From Jannaschia seohaensis (GTDB lineage: Bacteria; Pseudomonadota; Alphaproteobacteria; Rhodobacterales; Rhodobacteraceae): 64,000 nt of DNA. Of the stretch, positions 8,881-17,797 are shown piece after piece. The notes under the pieces are model-generated. The model ran no database searches. It was not told the DNA's origin and was given only the letters and a program-made list of their open reading frames with translations. The translations under genes and the position numbers were made by a program. The stretch is taken from contig NZ_UETC01000008.1 of assembly GCF_900116765.1 (NCBI RefSeq), forward strand, positions 62,001 to 126,000, in the 5' to 3' direction. Each line of letters opens with the position of its first letter. The stretch's first letter is position 1.

Positions 8881-11321
8881 CTCGCAGCCTGGCGCAGGGG
8901 GAGGCGGCGCTGGCCCGCGCCTCGTCGCCTGTCTTCCGCTTCGTGGAGGAGTTCGAGCAGCGCGGAAGCCGCGATACGCTGGGCACCTTGCGCGAGGCGG
9001 GCGCCCTGCTGGACCGATTCGAGACGGAGGCGGCCCGCCAGGCCGTGCCGAAACCCGCCCGCAAGCCCGCCCGCTACGCGCTGGGCGTGTGGCTCGACCA
9101 GCTCGCGCGCTCCACTCCCGGCCTGTCCTTGCGCGACTGGTCCACCCACGCGCCGCGCCTCCTGTTCGACGGGCGCGACGTCTCGGTCGCCCGCGTCCGC
9201 GAATTTCAAGCGACGGCCCAGCGCGAAGGCGGCGATTTCGCGCCCCTCGCCGCCTTCCTGGCGGATGTGCTGGCGCGCATCGACGCGGGGCGCAGCGCGA
9301 CCCTGGCCCAGCCCAAGGAACGCTGGGGCCTGCGCATCGCGGGCTTCGCCGCCGTGCTCATCCTGGCCCTCGCCGCCTATGCGGTGATCCTGGAATACCG
9401 CTTCCACGCGCCGCTGATCGGTGCCTTCGAGCTTGAGGCGCGCGAGATCGGCCTGACGCCCGACGCGCCCGCGACCGACCCGGTGGCGCAGCTCGACGCG
9501 CTGGCTGCCGCCGTGGACCGCGTGACCGAAGCGGCGGAAAGCGCGCCCTGGCGGCGCAGCCTGCGCCTGCCCGTGGGCGATAGCGCGGCGACGGCCGAGG
9601 CGGCCTATCTCGCCGCCGTGGCCGCCCATGTTCCCCGCGCCCTGGCCGAAGGAATCGAGACGGTGATGGCCACCGAGGGCGATGGCCTGATCCTCTACGA
9701 CGCGCTGCGCGCCTGGGCGGTACTGGGCGGCGAGCTACCCTGGTCGCGCGGCTATCTCGTGGGCTGGCTGGAGGATAACGGCGCCGCGGCCGGCGTGGCC
9801 GGTCTCGCCCGGCACGCGGTGCATCTGGATGGCCCGTTGCCGGAGCTGCTGCCCCAGGACCAGATCGTCCTGGACCTCGCCCGCGACTTCGCCGCCGAAG
9901 TACCCGAAGCGGACCGCGCCTGGCTGGAGCTATGGCGCGCGGAGGCGAGCCGAGACCTGGCCCCCTGGGTGCCCGGCGACGCCGTGCCGGGGGTGGGCGA
10001 CGTTCTGAACCGGCGCAGCGGCACGCCCATCGGGACCCCCCTGCCCGGGCTCTTCACCGCCGCGGGCTGGGCCTATGCGCGGGACTTCGGCGCGGGCGTC
10101 GCCGTGCAGACCGCGCGCCAACTGGCGCCGACCGTCACCGGCTACACGCTCACGCCCGACCGCGCCGCGCCCGACTTGCTAATGGAGCGCCTGCTCGACG
10201 AGACCCTGCGCGCCTGGCAGGACTGGCTGGCTGATCTGCGGGTGCGCCCCTTCGCCGAGCGGGACGCGGCCATCGCCGTCTCGGGCGCCCTGGCGCAGCC
10301 CGGCAGCCCGCTAGAGCGCCTGCTGGCCGAAGTCTGGGTTCAGGCGGGCGGCTCGGACCGTTCCCGCAGCCATCCCATGCAGCTGAAGGTCGGACGCGTT
10401 TTCGGCCCCATGATCCAATATGTCGAGCAAGGCCGCATGGCCGAGATGGCCCTGCTCTTTTCGCAGCTCAACGTGGCGCTGGCCGCGGTCGAGCGGGACC
10501 GCTCCCGCGGGGAGCGGCTGATGACGCTAAGCGACCGCGCCCGCTCGATCGCGGCCCTCAAGGTCGCGCCGCGTATCGTGGTGCAGATCGCCGAGGACGT
10601 GCTGGTGCAATCGGCCGGCGCCCGCTCGGATCAGGGAGCGGGCGATCCGCTGACTCGCCAATGGCAGAGCGTCGTCTTTCCGCAATGCGTGTCGACCCTG
10701 CGCGGCCACTACCCCTTCGCCGAGGGCGGCGATGCGGGCACCGGCGAGGTCGCGGCCCTGCTGGGCCCCGCAGGAAGCCTCACGGCCTTCCTGCGCGATA
10801 ACGCCCTGCCCCTGCTCGACACCGAGGTCAGCCCCTGGCGCTGGAAGCCCGAGGCCCGGTTCGAGGGCCTGACGCCGGAAAGCGCGCTGTTCCTGGAACG
10901 GGCCGCGCAGGTCTCGGAGGGGCTCTTCGGCGCCGACGGGACGCTGAGCCACCGCGTGACGCTCGCCGCTCTGGCGGAACGGGGCCAAACCCTCGTCTCC
11001 ATTGGCGGAACCGCGCATCCGGTCCGCGCCACGGGCGCGCCGGCGCAATTCACCTGGCCCGGGCCGCAGCCGCAGCTCGGCGTGGAAGTCAGCTTCCGTG
11101 AGGGGGCGGCGCCGGGCCGGATCGTCCATGCCGGACCCTGGGGCCTCTTCCGCCTGACCGATGGGATGCGCGTTCGGATGCGGGACGAAGGGCAGCGCGC
11201 GCTGCTCGACATCCGCTCCGAGACGGGCCGCGTCTTCGTCGAGATGGCCTTCGAGGATAGGTTCAACCCGCTCTCGGTGCGGGCCGCGCTCCGCGGCCTC
11301 GCCTGCCCGCCCGCGCTATGA
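8877..11321 (+). CDS. TssL-TssM chimera: DotU-like N-terminus joined to IcmF C-terminal half
   Basis: An 814-residue protein beginning at a GTG that overlaps the preceding stop (GTGA). Residues of about 15-140 are all-helical and carry a DotU/TssL-like stretch (YALGVWLDQLARSTPG, then W88). A single transmembrane helix spans about 151-172. The remainder resembles the periplasmic half of TssM/IcmF and aligns by eye with the genuine TssM of this locus: GHYPF against GRYPF, PWRWKP against PWQWRP, FTWPGP against MTWPGP, GPWGLFRL against GSWAFLRL, and a CPPAL terminus against CPQGF. The NTPase domain of TssM and the second canonical TssL motif are absent. A complete tssL and tssM are present too, so this is an extra, shortened membrane-complex component. 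Its function is unknown; it may form a hetero-assembly with TssM. Confidence 0.75.
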   Translation: MTRSLAQGEAALARASSPVFRFVEEFEQRGSRDTLGTLREAGALLDRFETEAARQAVPKPARKPARYALGVWLDQLARSTPGLSLRDWSTHAPRLLFDGRDVSVARVREFQATAQREGGDFAPLAAFLADVLARIDAGRSATLAQPKERWGLRIAGFAAVLILALAAYAVILEYRFHAPLIGAFELEAREIGLTPDAPATDPVAQLDALAAAVDRVTEAAESAPWRRSLRLPVGDSAATAEAAYLAAVAAHVPRALAEGIETVMATEGDGLILYDALRAWAVLGGELPWSRGYLVGWLEDNGAAAGVAGLARHAVHLDGPLPELLPQDQIVLDLARDFAAEVPEADRAWLELWRAEASRDLAPWVPGDAVPGVGDVLNRRSGTPIGTPLPGLFTAAGWAYARDFGAGVAVQTARQLAPTVTGYTLTPDRAAPDLLMERLLDETLRAWQDWLADLRVRPFAERDAAIAVSGALAQPGSPLERLLAEVWVQAGGSDRSRSHPMQLKVGRVFGPMIQYVEQGRMAEMALLFSQLNVALAAVERDRSRGERLMTLSDRARSIAALKVAPRIVVQIAEDVLVQSAGARSDQGAGDPLTRQWQSVVFPQCVSTLRGHYPFAEGGDAGTGEVAALLGPAGSLTAFLRDNALPLLDTEVSPWRWKPEARFEGLTPESALFLERAAQVSEGLFGADGTLSHRVTLAALAERGQTLVSIGGTAHPVRATGAPAQFTWPGPQPQLGVEVSFREGAAPGRIVHAGPWGLFRLTDGMRVRMRDEGQRALLDIRSETGRVFVEMAFEDRFNPLSVRAALRGLACPPAL

Positions 11322-11341
11322 CCGGCGCGGGCATGGATTTG

Positions 11342-11414
11342 GAGACCCCGCAGGCGCGCAAACCTGTGCTACCATGGCCGGGGTGCCGCATTTGAGACCC
11401 CGCTTTTCGAGGAG
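11342..11414 (+). promoter_or_regulatory. vgrG upstream region: 10-bp direct repeat and Shine-Dalgarno
   Basis: GAGACCCCGC occurs perfectly at 11342-11351 and 11394-11403, each preceded by a T-rich ATTT context, 52 bp apart. GAGGAG at 11409-11414 is a good ribosome binding site 9 bp before the vgrG ATG. The repeat could bind a regulator, but no clear -35/-10 pair was found. Confidence 0.35.
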
Positions 11415-11423
11415 CCCGCGCCG

Positions 11424-13757
11424 ATGGTGAGCCACACTTTCTCCGAACTCGTGACCCCGGTGCCCGCCGCCGTCATCGATATGGCGGGCCTGCATTTCGT
11501 CTCTCTGACCGGGGAGGACGCGCTCAGCCAGCCCTTCGAATACACGGTCCGCGCCATCAGCAGCGATCCCGACATCACGGCCAAGACCCTGCTGGGCGAG
11601 GTCGTCACAGTCATCATTTCCGCCAACCCTCTGGAGCAAGAGATCGGCGTCCGCTTTTACAGCGGCATCGTCGACCGATTCCGTTTCATGGGACCCGACT
11701 CGCCCGATCGGTATCTCTACGAACTGACGCTGAGGCCCCGTCTGTGGCTGCTGTCCAAATCGACGGATAACCGCATCTTCCAGGAAAAGTCGGTCGAGGA
11801 CATCGTGTCCGAAGTGCTCGACCAGCACGGCGTCAATGTCCGCTGGCAGCATCAGGCGAGCCTGCCCACGCGGGACTATTGCGTCCAATACGGCGAGACG
11901 GACCTGGCCTTCGTCCAGCGCCTGCTCCAGCATGAGGGGCTGTTCTACCATTTCGAGTTCGATGACGGCGACCACACCATGGTAATCTCCGATGTCGTAG
12001 CCGACCTCAAACCGGCCCTGGGCAACGAGACGATCCGCTTCCGCGAGCACGACAGCGGCAGCCAGGACGGGACCGGCGGAATCACCGCCTTCGCCCGCGT
12101 CGACAGCATCGTCACCGGGCGCCACAGCCTGACCGATTACGATTTCGAAAAGCCGTCCGCCGACCTCGCCGCCCAGATGGACGACGGGCGCGACCACAGC
12201 GAGGCCGACAAGGAACGCTACAGCTACCCCGGCAAATACATCGAGTACGGGCGGGGAGAGACCCTCGCGGAACTGCGGCTGCAGGAAAACCAGGCGATGG
12301 GCTACGAGATCAACGCCATCTCCACCCTGCCTGCTCCCCATTCGGGCCACCTGTTCACCCTAGATGAGCATCCGCGCGCCTCGGAGAATATCGAATATCT
12401 CATCGTCCGGGTGCGTACCAAGATCTGGGACGGCTCCTATTCGACCCGCTTCGGCGGCGGGATCGGCGCGCGGTCCGACGAGATCGGCGTCGAGGCCGAC
12501 TGGCAGCTGGTGCCCGCCGACGTGCCCTGGCGCCTGCCCGACCCGGCCCCCCGCCCGATCATGAAGGGCCCGCAGACGGCGGTCGTCGTGGGGCCCGGGG
12601 GCGAAGAGATCTACACCGACAAATACAGTCGCGTGAAGGTGCAGTTCCACTGGGACCGGCTGGGCGGCAAGGACGAGAACTCCTCCTGCTGGGTGCGCGT
12701 CAGCTCCGCCTGGGCGGGCAGCGGCTGGGGCTTCATCCAGATCCCCCGCATCGGCCAGGAGGTCATCGTCGACTTCCTGGAAGGCGATCCCGACCAGCCC
12801 ATCATCACCGGCCGCGTCTACAACGCCGAGCAGATGCCCCCCTACGCCCTGCCCGCCAACGCCACGCAATCGGGCTGGAAGTCCAACAGCTCCAAGGGCG
12901 GCGGTGGCTGGAACGAGCTGCGCTTCGAGGATCTGAAGGGCTCGGAGCAGGTCTATTTCCAGGCGGAGAAGGACCATGTCGAGCTGGTCAAGAACGACGA
13001 GACCCGCACGATCGGCCATGACTGGGTCGAGGACGTTGGTAACGACGCGACGCAGACCATCGGCAACGACCGCACGGAGACCGTTCATAACGACAAGAAG
13101 GTCGAGGTCATAGGCCACCGGACGGTGAACATCCGCAAGACCGACACCGAGACGGTCGACCAGGATCGAAGCCTCACCGTCCACGGCAACGAGACCATCG
13201 AGGTCGACGGCGACAGCGACGAGAAGATCTGGAAGAGCCACAGCCAGTATGTGCTGATCAACCAGTCGGTGACCGTGGGCGGATGGCGCATGGACAAGGT
13301 CGGCGGCTACGAGAGCCGGGGCGTCGCGGGCTACCAGGATACCAAGGTCGGCGGCTATCGCGCCGTCAGCGTCGCCGGCTACCAGAAGCATACCGTGCTG
13401 CAGAACGACGGCTGGAAGGTCGGCAAGGACCAGAGCATTGAAATCGGAAAGAACCAGGAGATGAAGATCGGCGAGGATCAGAGCTTCTGGGTGGGCGGCG
13501 ACGGGACTTACATGGTCACCAAAAAGGCGTTCCATTCGGCCGAGGACGACGCCACCTTCCGTTCCAACAAGAACCTGCTTCTGGAGGCGGGTGGCGATCA
13601 GCTGACGCTGAAATGCGGCAAGGCTGAGATTGTCATGAAGAAAGACGGCACGATCTCGATCGAGGGAAAAGACATCAACACCGACGCCTCGGGCAAGATC
13701 AACTCCAAGGCGAGCGGGGACATCATCCTCAAGGGGTCGAACGTCAAGATGAACTAA
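11424..13757 (+). CDS. vgrG: VgrG/TssI, T6SS spike protein
   Basis: The 777-residue trimeric spike at the tip of the Hcp tube. The gp27-like base covers about residues 1-380 (LSQPFEYTVRAIS, YCVQYGETDLAFVQRLLQHEG). The gp5 OB-fold follows (YSRVKVQFHWDRLG, WGFIQIPRIGQEVIVDFLEG, about 395-465). A long beta-helix with short repeats (TIGHDWVEDVG, VGGYESRGVAGY) ends in KASGDIILKGSNVKMN. There is no extra C-terminal enzymatic domain, so it is a structural rather than an evolved VgrG, and it probably carries cargo through PAAR-like or adaptor proteins. The DUF4150 effector at 36110-37378 is the obvious candidate cargo. The ATG follows a GAGGAG ribosome binding site. It converges with tagF, leaving 21 bp between their stops. 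Confidence 0.96.
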   Translation: MVSHTFSELVTPVPAAVIDMAGLHFVSLTGEDALSQPFEYTVRAISSDPDITAKTLLGEVVTVIISANPLEQEIGVRFYSGIVDRFRFMGPDSPDRYLYELTLRPRLWLLSKSTDNRIFQEKSVEDIVSEVLDQHGVNVRWQHQASLPTRDYCVQYGETDLAFVQRLLQHEGLFYHFEFDDGDHTMVISDVVADLKPALGNETIRFREHDSGSQDGTGGITAFARVDSIVTGRHSLTDYDFEKPSADLAAQMDDGRDHSEADKERYSYPGKYIEYGRGETLAELRLQENQAMGYEINAISTLPAPHSGHLFTLDEHPRASENIEYLIVRVRTKIWDGSYSTRFGGGIGARSDEIGVEADWQLVPADVPWRLPDPAPRPIMKGPQTAVVVGPGGEEIYTDKYSRVKVQFHWDRLGGKDENSSCWVRVSSAWAGSGWGFIQIPRIGQEVIVDFLEGDPDQPIITGRVYNAEQMPPYALPANATQSGWKSNSSKGGGGWNELRFEDLKGSEQVYFQAEKDHVELVKNDETRTIGHDWVEDVGNDATQTIGNDRTETVHNDKKVEVIGHRTVNIRKTDTETVDQDRSLTVHGNETIEVDGDSDEKIWKSHSQYVLINQSVTVGGWRMDKVGGYESRGVAGYQDTKVGGYRAVSVAGYQKHTVLQNDGWKVGKDQSIEIGKNQEMKIGEDQSFWVGGDGTYMVTKKAFHSAEDDATFRSNKNLLLEAGGDQLTLKCGKAEIVMKKDGTISIEGKDINTDASGKINSKASGDIILKGSNVKMN

Positions 13758-13778
13758 GGCCGCCTTTGGCCCCGACCG

Positions 13779-14258
13779 TCAGGCTCCGACGAGACCGGGT
13801 AGAGCGGCCTCGGGCGGCCTCGGCGCCTCGCCCATCGCCCAGACCATCGGCGGCGCGAGGGCCGCGCCACCGCCGTCGGGATCGGCCAACTCGGCCAGCA
13901 GTCTGTGCAACTCATCGGGCTCGATCTCTCCGGCCACCGCGGCGTCCAGCGGGAAAAGCGCCGCCTCCGCCCAGGCATCCACCCCATCCTGACCGGCCAC
14001 GCCCAGCGGCGCGAGCGCGGCGAGCGGAAAGGCGCGTCCGACCTTGTCATGGCTCGGCAGCGCGATGAGCACCTGCGGCCCACCCGGCGCCTCGATGACG
14101 GCGCGCACCCCCCGCTCGGGCCAGCGCCCGGCCATTTCCGCATGGGGCGCCAGCCAACGGGTCAGCCAGCGATCCACGGCGGCGCACAGACCGGGCGACA
14201 GGTCGCGCATGACAAAATCGCCCCGCGTGGGCAGCTTGCCGAGAAAGCCCGTCGCCAC
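13779..14258 (-). CDS. tagF: TagF, T6SS post-translational regulator
   Basis: A 159-residue protein of the TagF/ImpM (DUF2094) family, recognised by its start GFLGKLPTRGDFVMRDLS and by VLIALPSHDKVGRAFPLA. TagF represses T6SS firing post-translationally and is sometimes fused to PppA; here they are separate genes. The reading frame continues upstream without a stop, but homology begins at the GTG at 14258, 5 bp after the tssM stop, and that start is chosen. It is the last gene of the minus-strand core operon. It is shorter than many TagF proteins but covers the conserved domain. Confidence 0.88.
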   Translation of the reverse strand: MATGFLGKLPTRGDFVMRDLSPGLCAAVDRWLTRWLAPHAEMAGRWPERGVRAVIEAPGGPQVLIALPSHDKVGRAFPLAALAPLGVAGQDGVDAWAEAALFPLDAAVAGEIEPDELHRLLAELADPDGGGAALAPPMVWAMGEAPRPPEAALPGLVGA

Positions 14259-14263
14259 CGGAC

Positions 14264-17200
14264 CTAGAACCCTTGCGGGCAGACGAAGCCCGAGAACATC
14301 TCCAGGTCGAACGGGTTTTCCACCGAGTTCGCCCGCAGATCGAAACTCGCCGAATGCCCGCCCGCGCCCAGGCGCAGCCCGAACACCTCGGGCAGGGCCG
14401 TGGCCTGAAGGCTGCCCTTGCGGATCAGCCGCAGGAAGGCCCAACTTCCGGTCTCTGAGGTGATGACCTCGCCCCCCGCGACCGGCGCGAAGGTGAGCGT
14501 GATCATATTGGTGCCGTCGGGTCCGGGCCAAGTCATCGCCTCGGGCCGCGTCGCCGCGTTGAAGTAGCTCAAGGTCTGCCCGTCCACGTTCAACGTCACC
14601 CGCGCCGCACTGGGGCTCAGCGTCTTGGGCTCCAGCGTGAAGGCCATGATCGGCCCCGCGCCCCCGGGGAACAGCGCGTCGCGGATACGGCGGGCGTTCT
14701 CGAAGGGCCGCAGTTGCGCATCCTCCAACCCCAGCCCCGGCCGCCACTGCCAGGGCCGGATGGCGGTGTCGATATAGCTCGACAGCTGGTCTTCGATGAA
14801 GCTGTCAATCAACCCGCCGGGCCCGAACAGCCGCGCGAAGTCGAGCGTGTTCACGTCGATCCGGCTGCCCGGCTCGAACGGATAGCGCCCGCCCGTGGCC
14901 GAGACGCAGAAGGGCAGGACGTCGGCGCGCCAGCGCGCGTCGAGTTCCGCGATCACCGCTTCGGTCGTCACCGATTCCGCATCGCCCGCGAGCGCCGCCA
15001 GCCACTCGTCCACCGGGTCCGGCATCTCGGCCGAGACGGTGACGATGGCCCCGATCAGTTCCGACAGGCCGCCGGCCTGCAACAGCGCCTCGGCCGGATC
15101 AGGGCTGGCCGCGACGGTCTGAAGCCGGTCCGACAGCGCGCCCAGCGCAACCTCCGCATCGTCGATCAACGGCCCGATCCCGTCGACCGGCTCAATCATG
15201 GAGCGGATCGGAGCAAAGTAATCCGACACCGATTCGCCGGGCGGAGGCGGCGGCGGGCCGTCATCGCCGGCGGCCCCGGCGATGCGCGCGCCGGTCTTGG
15301 CCAGCTTGCCCAGCTTGCCCAGCTTGGACGCGACCCGCAACGCCCCGTCGGTCGCGGCGTCTCCGGCCCCGCCCTCGGGCTCGGGACGGGTCAGGTAGGT
15401 TTCATTGGCCACCGCGCGCAGGAGACGGCGCAGGGCGCTGTCGGTGCTGGCCAGGTCGCGCATGTTGCGCCGCGCGATGTCGAACGTGTCCAGCGGCGCC
15501 AGGCGCAGGTCGCGCAGCATGCCGTTCCAGGTCGCGATGAACTCGTCCTGATAAAGCTTGAGCATGTCCTGCTCCAGGAGCTGCTCGGACGCCTCGGCGC
15601 TCTCTGTGCAGCCGCCGGTGAAGACGGCGCGGTCCAGCACGGCCTGCCCCGCCACCTCGGGCAGGAGCGGCAGGATCGCCTCATGGAACCCGGCATAGGT
15701 GAAGGCGCCGGGCAGGCCCAAGCGCAGGGTCTTTTCGGACAGCCGGGTCAGGACGCGCGCGCCGTTGGGGCCGACATGCTCGGCCGGGATCCAGTCGTCC
15801 AGGCCGGTCACGGCCGGGTTGGCCATCAGGTCGCGATAGGCGCGCACCGCCAGTGGGATGGTGCAGATCGTCTCCAGCGAGGTCGAGACCAGCGCAGGGT
15901 CGGCCTCGATCTTGTTCTCCTCCGTCGCCATCCGGGACAGGGCGGCGAGCTGATGGTCGATCGCCTCCTCGGTCGGGAAGGGCTCGATCGGAGCGAAGGC
16001 GGGCAGCTCGGTCTGCCACCAGAAGCCGAGAAACTCAGCGTCATACGGCGCGCCGCCGGTCAGCATTTGATAGGCCTTGAGCGCGCCCAGCTGGAATTCC
16101 GGGTCGCGGGCGTGGCGCCACATCGTGGCCTCCAGCAGGGCGACCATCCGAGGCTCCAGGATGTTGCGCAGGCTGTGCTCATAGGCGACCGACTGGAGGT
16201 GAAGCAACTCCGCCTCGGCGGTCGGACCGATCACGGTCAGCGCCCCGTCGGGCAGCGGCGTGCCCGCATTCGCCGTCTCGTTCACCGCGTCGAGCGCGAG
16301 GTCCAGGTCCAGAGGGTCGGTCGGCGCCTGCCGCGCCGCGACATTGGCCAACCGCGAGGATAGGGTGGCCAACTGCCGCTCCTGATCGGTGAGCGCGCCC
16401 CCCCAGCGCAGATAGGAGAAGAGGAACACGGTGGCCAGAACGGTGGCGGTCAGCGCCGCCGTGGCGACGGTGCCCCGAAACACCCATTTCCGCCGCTCCT
16501 CGGCCTTGGGGTCGAAGCGGCCCAGCCCCGCCTCCGGGAAGATCAGATCGGTGAGCAATTCGCGCAGGAAGAAGCTGCGGGAATTGCCATGGGCGCGCCG
16601 CTCGGCGGGGGGCGGGCGCAGGCCCACGGCCCCGGCAAGCCCGCTCACCATGCGGTCGATCGGGCTGCCCTCCTGGGTGGCCGAGGTGAAGTAGAGGCCG
16701 CGCAGCCAGGGGCTTTCTTCATAGCGGCTCTCGCCGAAGACCGACTCGACCAGCACTTTGAGAGGCGCCGTCAGTTGTTCGACCTGCGCCGGGAAGCGGA
16801 AGACCTCGGCGCGGCTCGACAGCGGCATGTCCTCGGCGATGCGGCCGGGCATCCGCTCCTCCAGGGCCTTTTGCAGCACGCCCATCTCGCGCTCGACCGT
16901 GGTGCCGTCGACCCGTTCCGCGGTGCCCAGCGTGGCGCCCCAGACCTGCTCGCGCTCGCGGGAGTTCAGGTCGCCGAAGAACGCCTCGAAGCCCGGCACG
17001 AGGTCGGTCTTGGTGATCATCAGATAGACCGGCAGCTTCAGCTTGGTCTGCTCCGACAGTTCCGCCAACCGCTTGCGGATCTCGCGCCCATGGTCGCGGA
17101 TGGAGGCGGCGTCGCCGGCAAGTTCCTCCACGGACAGGGTCAGGATCACGCCGTTGAGCGCCCGCCGCCCCCGATGCTTGACCAGCAGATCGAGGAACCC

Positions 17201-17794
17201 GCGCCACTCCGTCGCGTCCCGCTCGGGGTCGGATTGCTGCTGGACATAGCGCCCGGCCGTGTCGATCAGCACCGCGTCCTCGGTGAAGAACCAGTCGCAA
17301 TTACGGGTGCCGCCGACGCCCTTCAGGTCGTCCGACAGGTCGATGGGGAAGTTGAGCCCCGATTGCAGCAGGGCGGTCGTCTTGCCCGTGCCGGGCGGCC
17401 CGATGATGACATACCAGGGCATGTCGCGCAGAAACTTGCGGCCGCCCAGCTTGGACCGCTTCATCTGGTCCATAACGCCCGCGAACTTGCCATGCACCTC
17501 GTCCATGGCGCCGGGCACGGCGGGTTCGTCGGGCAAGGGGGCGGCGAGTTCGGTGACGAAGGCGCGGTTGGCCTTGGCCGCGCGCATCTGCCCGATCAGC
17601 ATCGAGACGAGCCACAGGATCAGGATCACGCCGATGGTCACGATCCGCGCCAGATCGCTGGCAAGCGGCTGCGCCGTTCCGAAGCTGAGCAGCGGGCCGT
17701 AGAACCAGATCGCGAGGCAGAGCAGCGTGACCCCGATCAACGTCCAGAGGAAGCGGGAGAAGAGGAAGCCGAAAATCTTCTTGAGGACCCGCAT
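14264..17794 (-). CDS. tssM: TssM (IcmF), inner-membrane T6SS complex NTPase
   Basis: A 1,176-residue protein with two N-terminal transmembrane helices (about 15-35 and 48-70), a cytoplasmic NTPase domain with an intact Walker A GPPGTGKTT (132-140), and a third helix near residues 440-460. A large periplasmic part includes GGRYPFEPG, PWQWRPG and MTWPGPDG, ending CPQGF. TssM spans the envelope with TssL and TssJ and docks to the outer-membrane lipoprotein. It starts 3 bp after the tssL stop, so the pair is co-translated. The periplasmic half has a shortened relative in this locus (8877-11321). Length and domain order are typical. Confidence 0.96.
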   Translation of the reverse strand: MRVLKKIFGFLFSRFLWTLIGVTLLCLAIWFYGPLLSFGTAQPLASDLARIVTIGVILILWLVSMLIGQMRAAKANRAFVTELAAPLPDEPAVPGAMDEVHGKFAGVMDQMKRSKLGGRKFLRDMPWYVIIGPPGTGKTTALLQSGLNFPIDLSDDLKGVGGTRNCDWFFTEDAVLIDTAGRYVQQQSDPERDATEWRGFLDLLVKHRGRRALNGVILTLSVEELAGDAASIRDHGREIRKRLAELSEQTKLKLPVYLMITKTDLVPGFEAFFGDLNSREREQVWGATLGTAERVDGTTVEREMGVLQKALEERMPGRIAEDMPLSSRAEVFRFPAQVEQLTAPLKVLVESVFGESRYEESPWLRGLYFTSATQEGSPIDRMVSGLAGAVGLRPPPAERRAHGNSRSFFLRELLTDLIFPEAGLGRFDPKAEERRKWVFRGTVATAALTATVLATVFLFSYLRWGGALTDQERQLATLSSRLANVAARQAPTDPLDLDLALDAVNETANAGTPLPDGALTVIGPTAEAELLHLQSVAYEHSLRNILEPRMVALLEATMWRHARDPEFQLGALKAYQMLTGGAPYDAEFLGFWWQTELPAFAPIEPFPTEEAIDHQLAALSRMATEENKIEADPALVSTSLETICTIPLAVRAYRDLMANPAVTGLDDWIPAEHVGPNGARVLTRLSEKTLRLGLPGAFTYAGFHEAILPLLPEVAGQAVLDRAVFTGGCTESAEASEQLLEQDMLKLYQDEFIATWNGMLRDLRLAPLDTFDIARRNMRDLASTDSALRRLLRAVANETYLTRPEPEGGAGDAATDGALRVASKLGKLGKLAKTGARIAGAAGDDGPPPPPPGESVSDYFAPIRSMIEPVDGIGPLIDDAEVALGALSDRLQTVAASPDPAEALLQAGGLSELIGAIVTVSAEMPDPVDEWLAALAGDAESVTTEAVIAELDARWRADVLPFCVSATGGRYPFEPGSRIDVNTLDFARLFGPGGLIDSFIEDQLSSYIDTAIRPWQWRPGLGLEDAQLRPFENARRIRDALFPGGAGPIMAFTLEPKTLSPSAARVTLNVDGQTLSYFNAATRPEAMTWPGPDGTNMITLTFAPVAGGEVITSETGSWAFLRLIRKGSLQATALPEVFGLRLGAGGHSASFDLRANSVENPFDLEMFSGFVCPQGF

Positions 17795-17797
17795 CGG

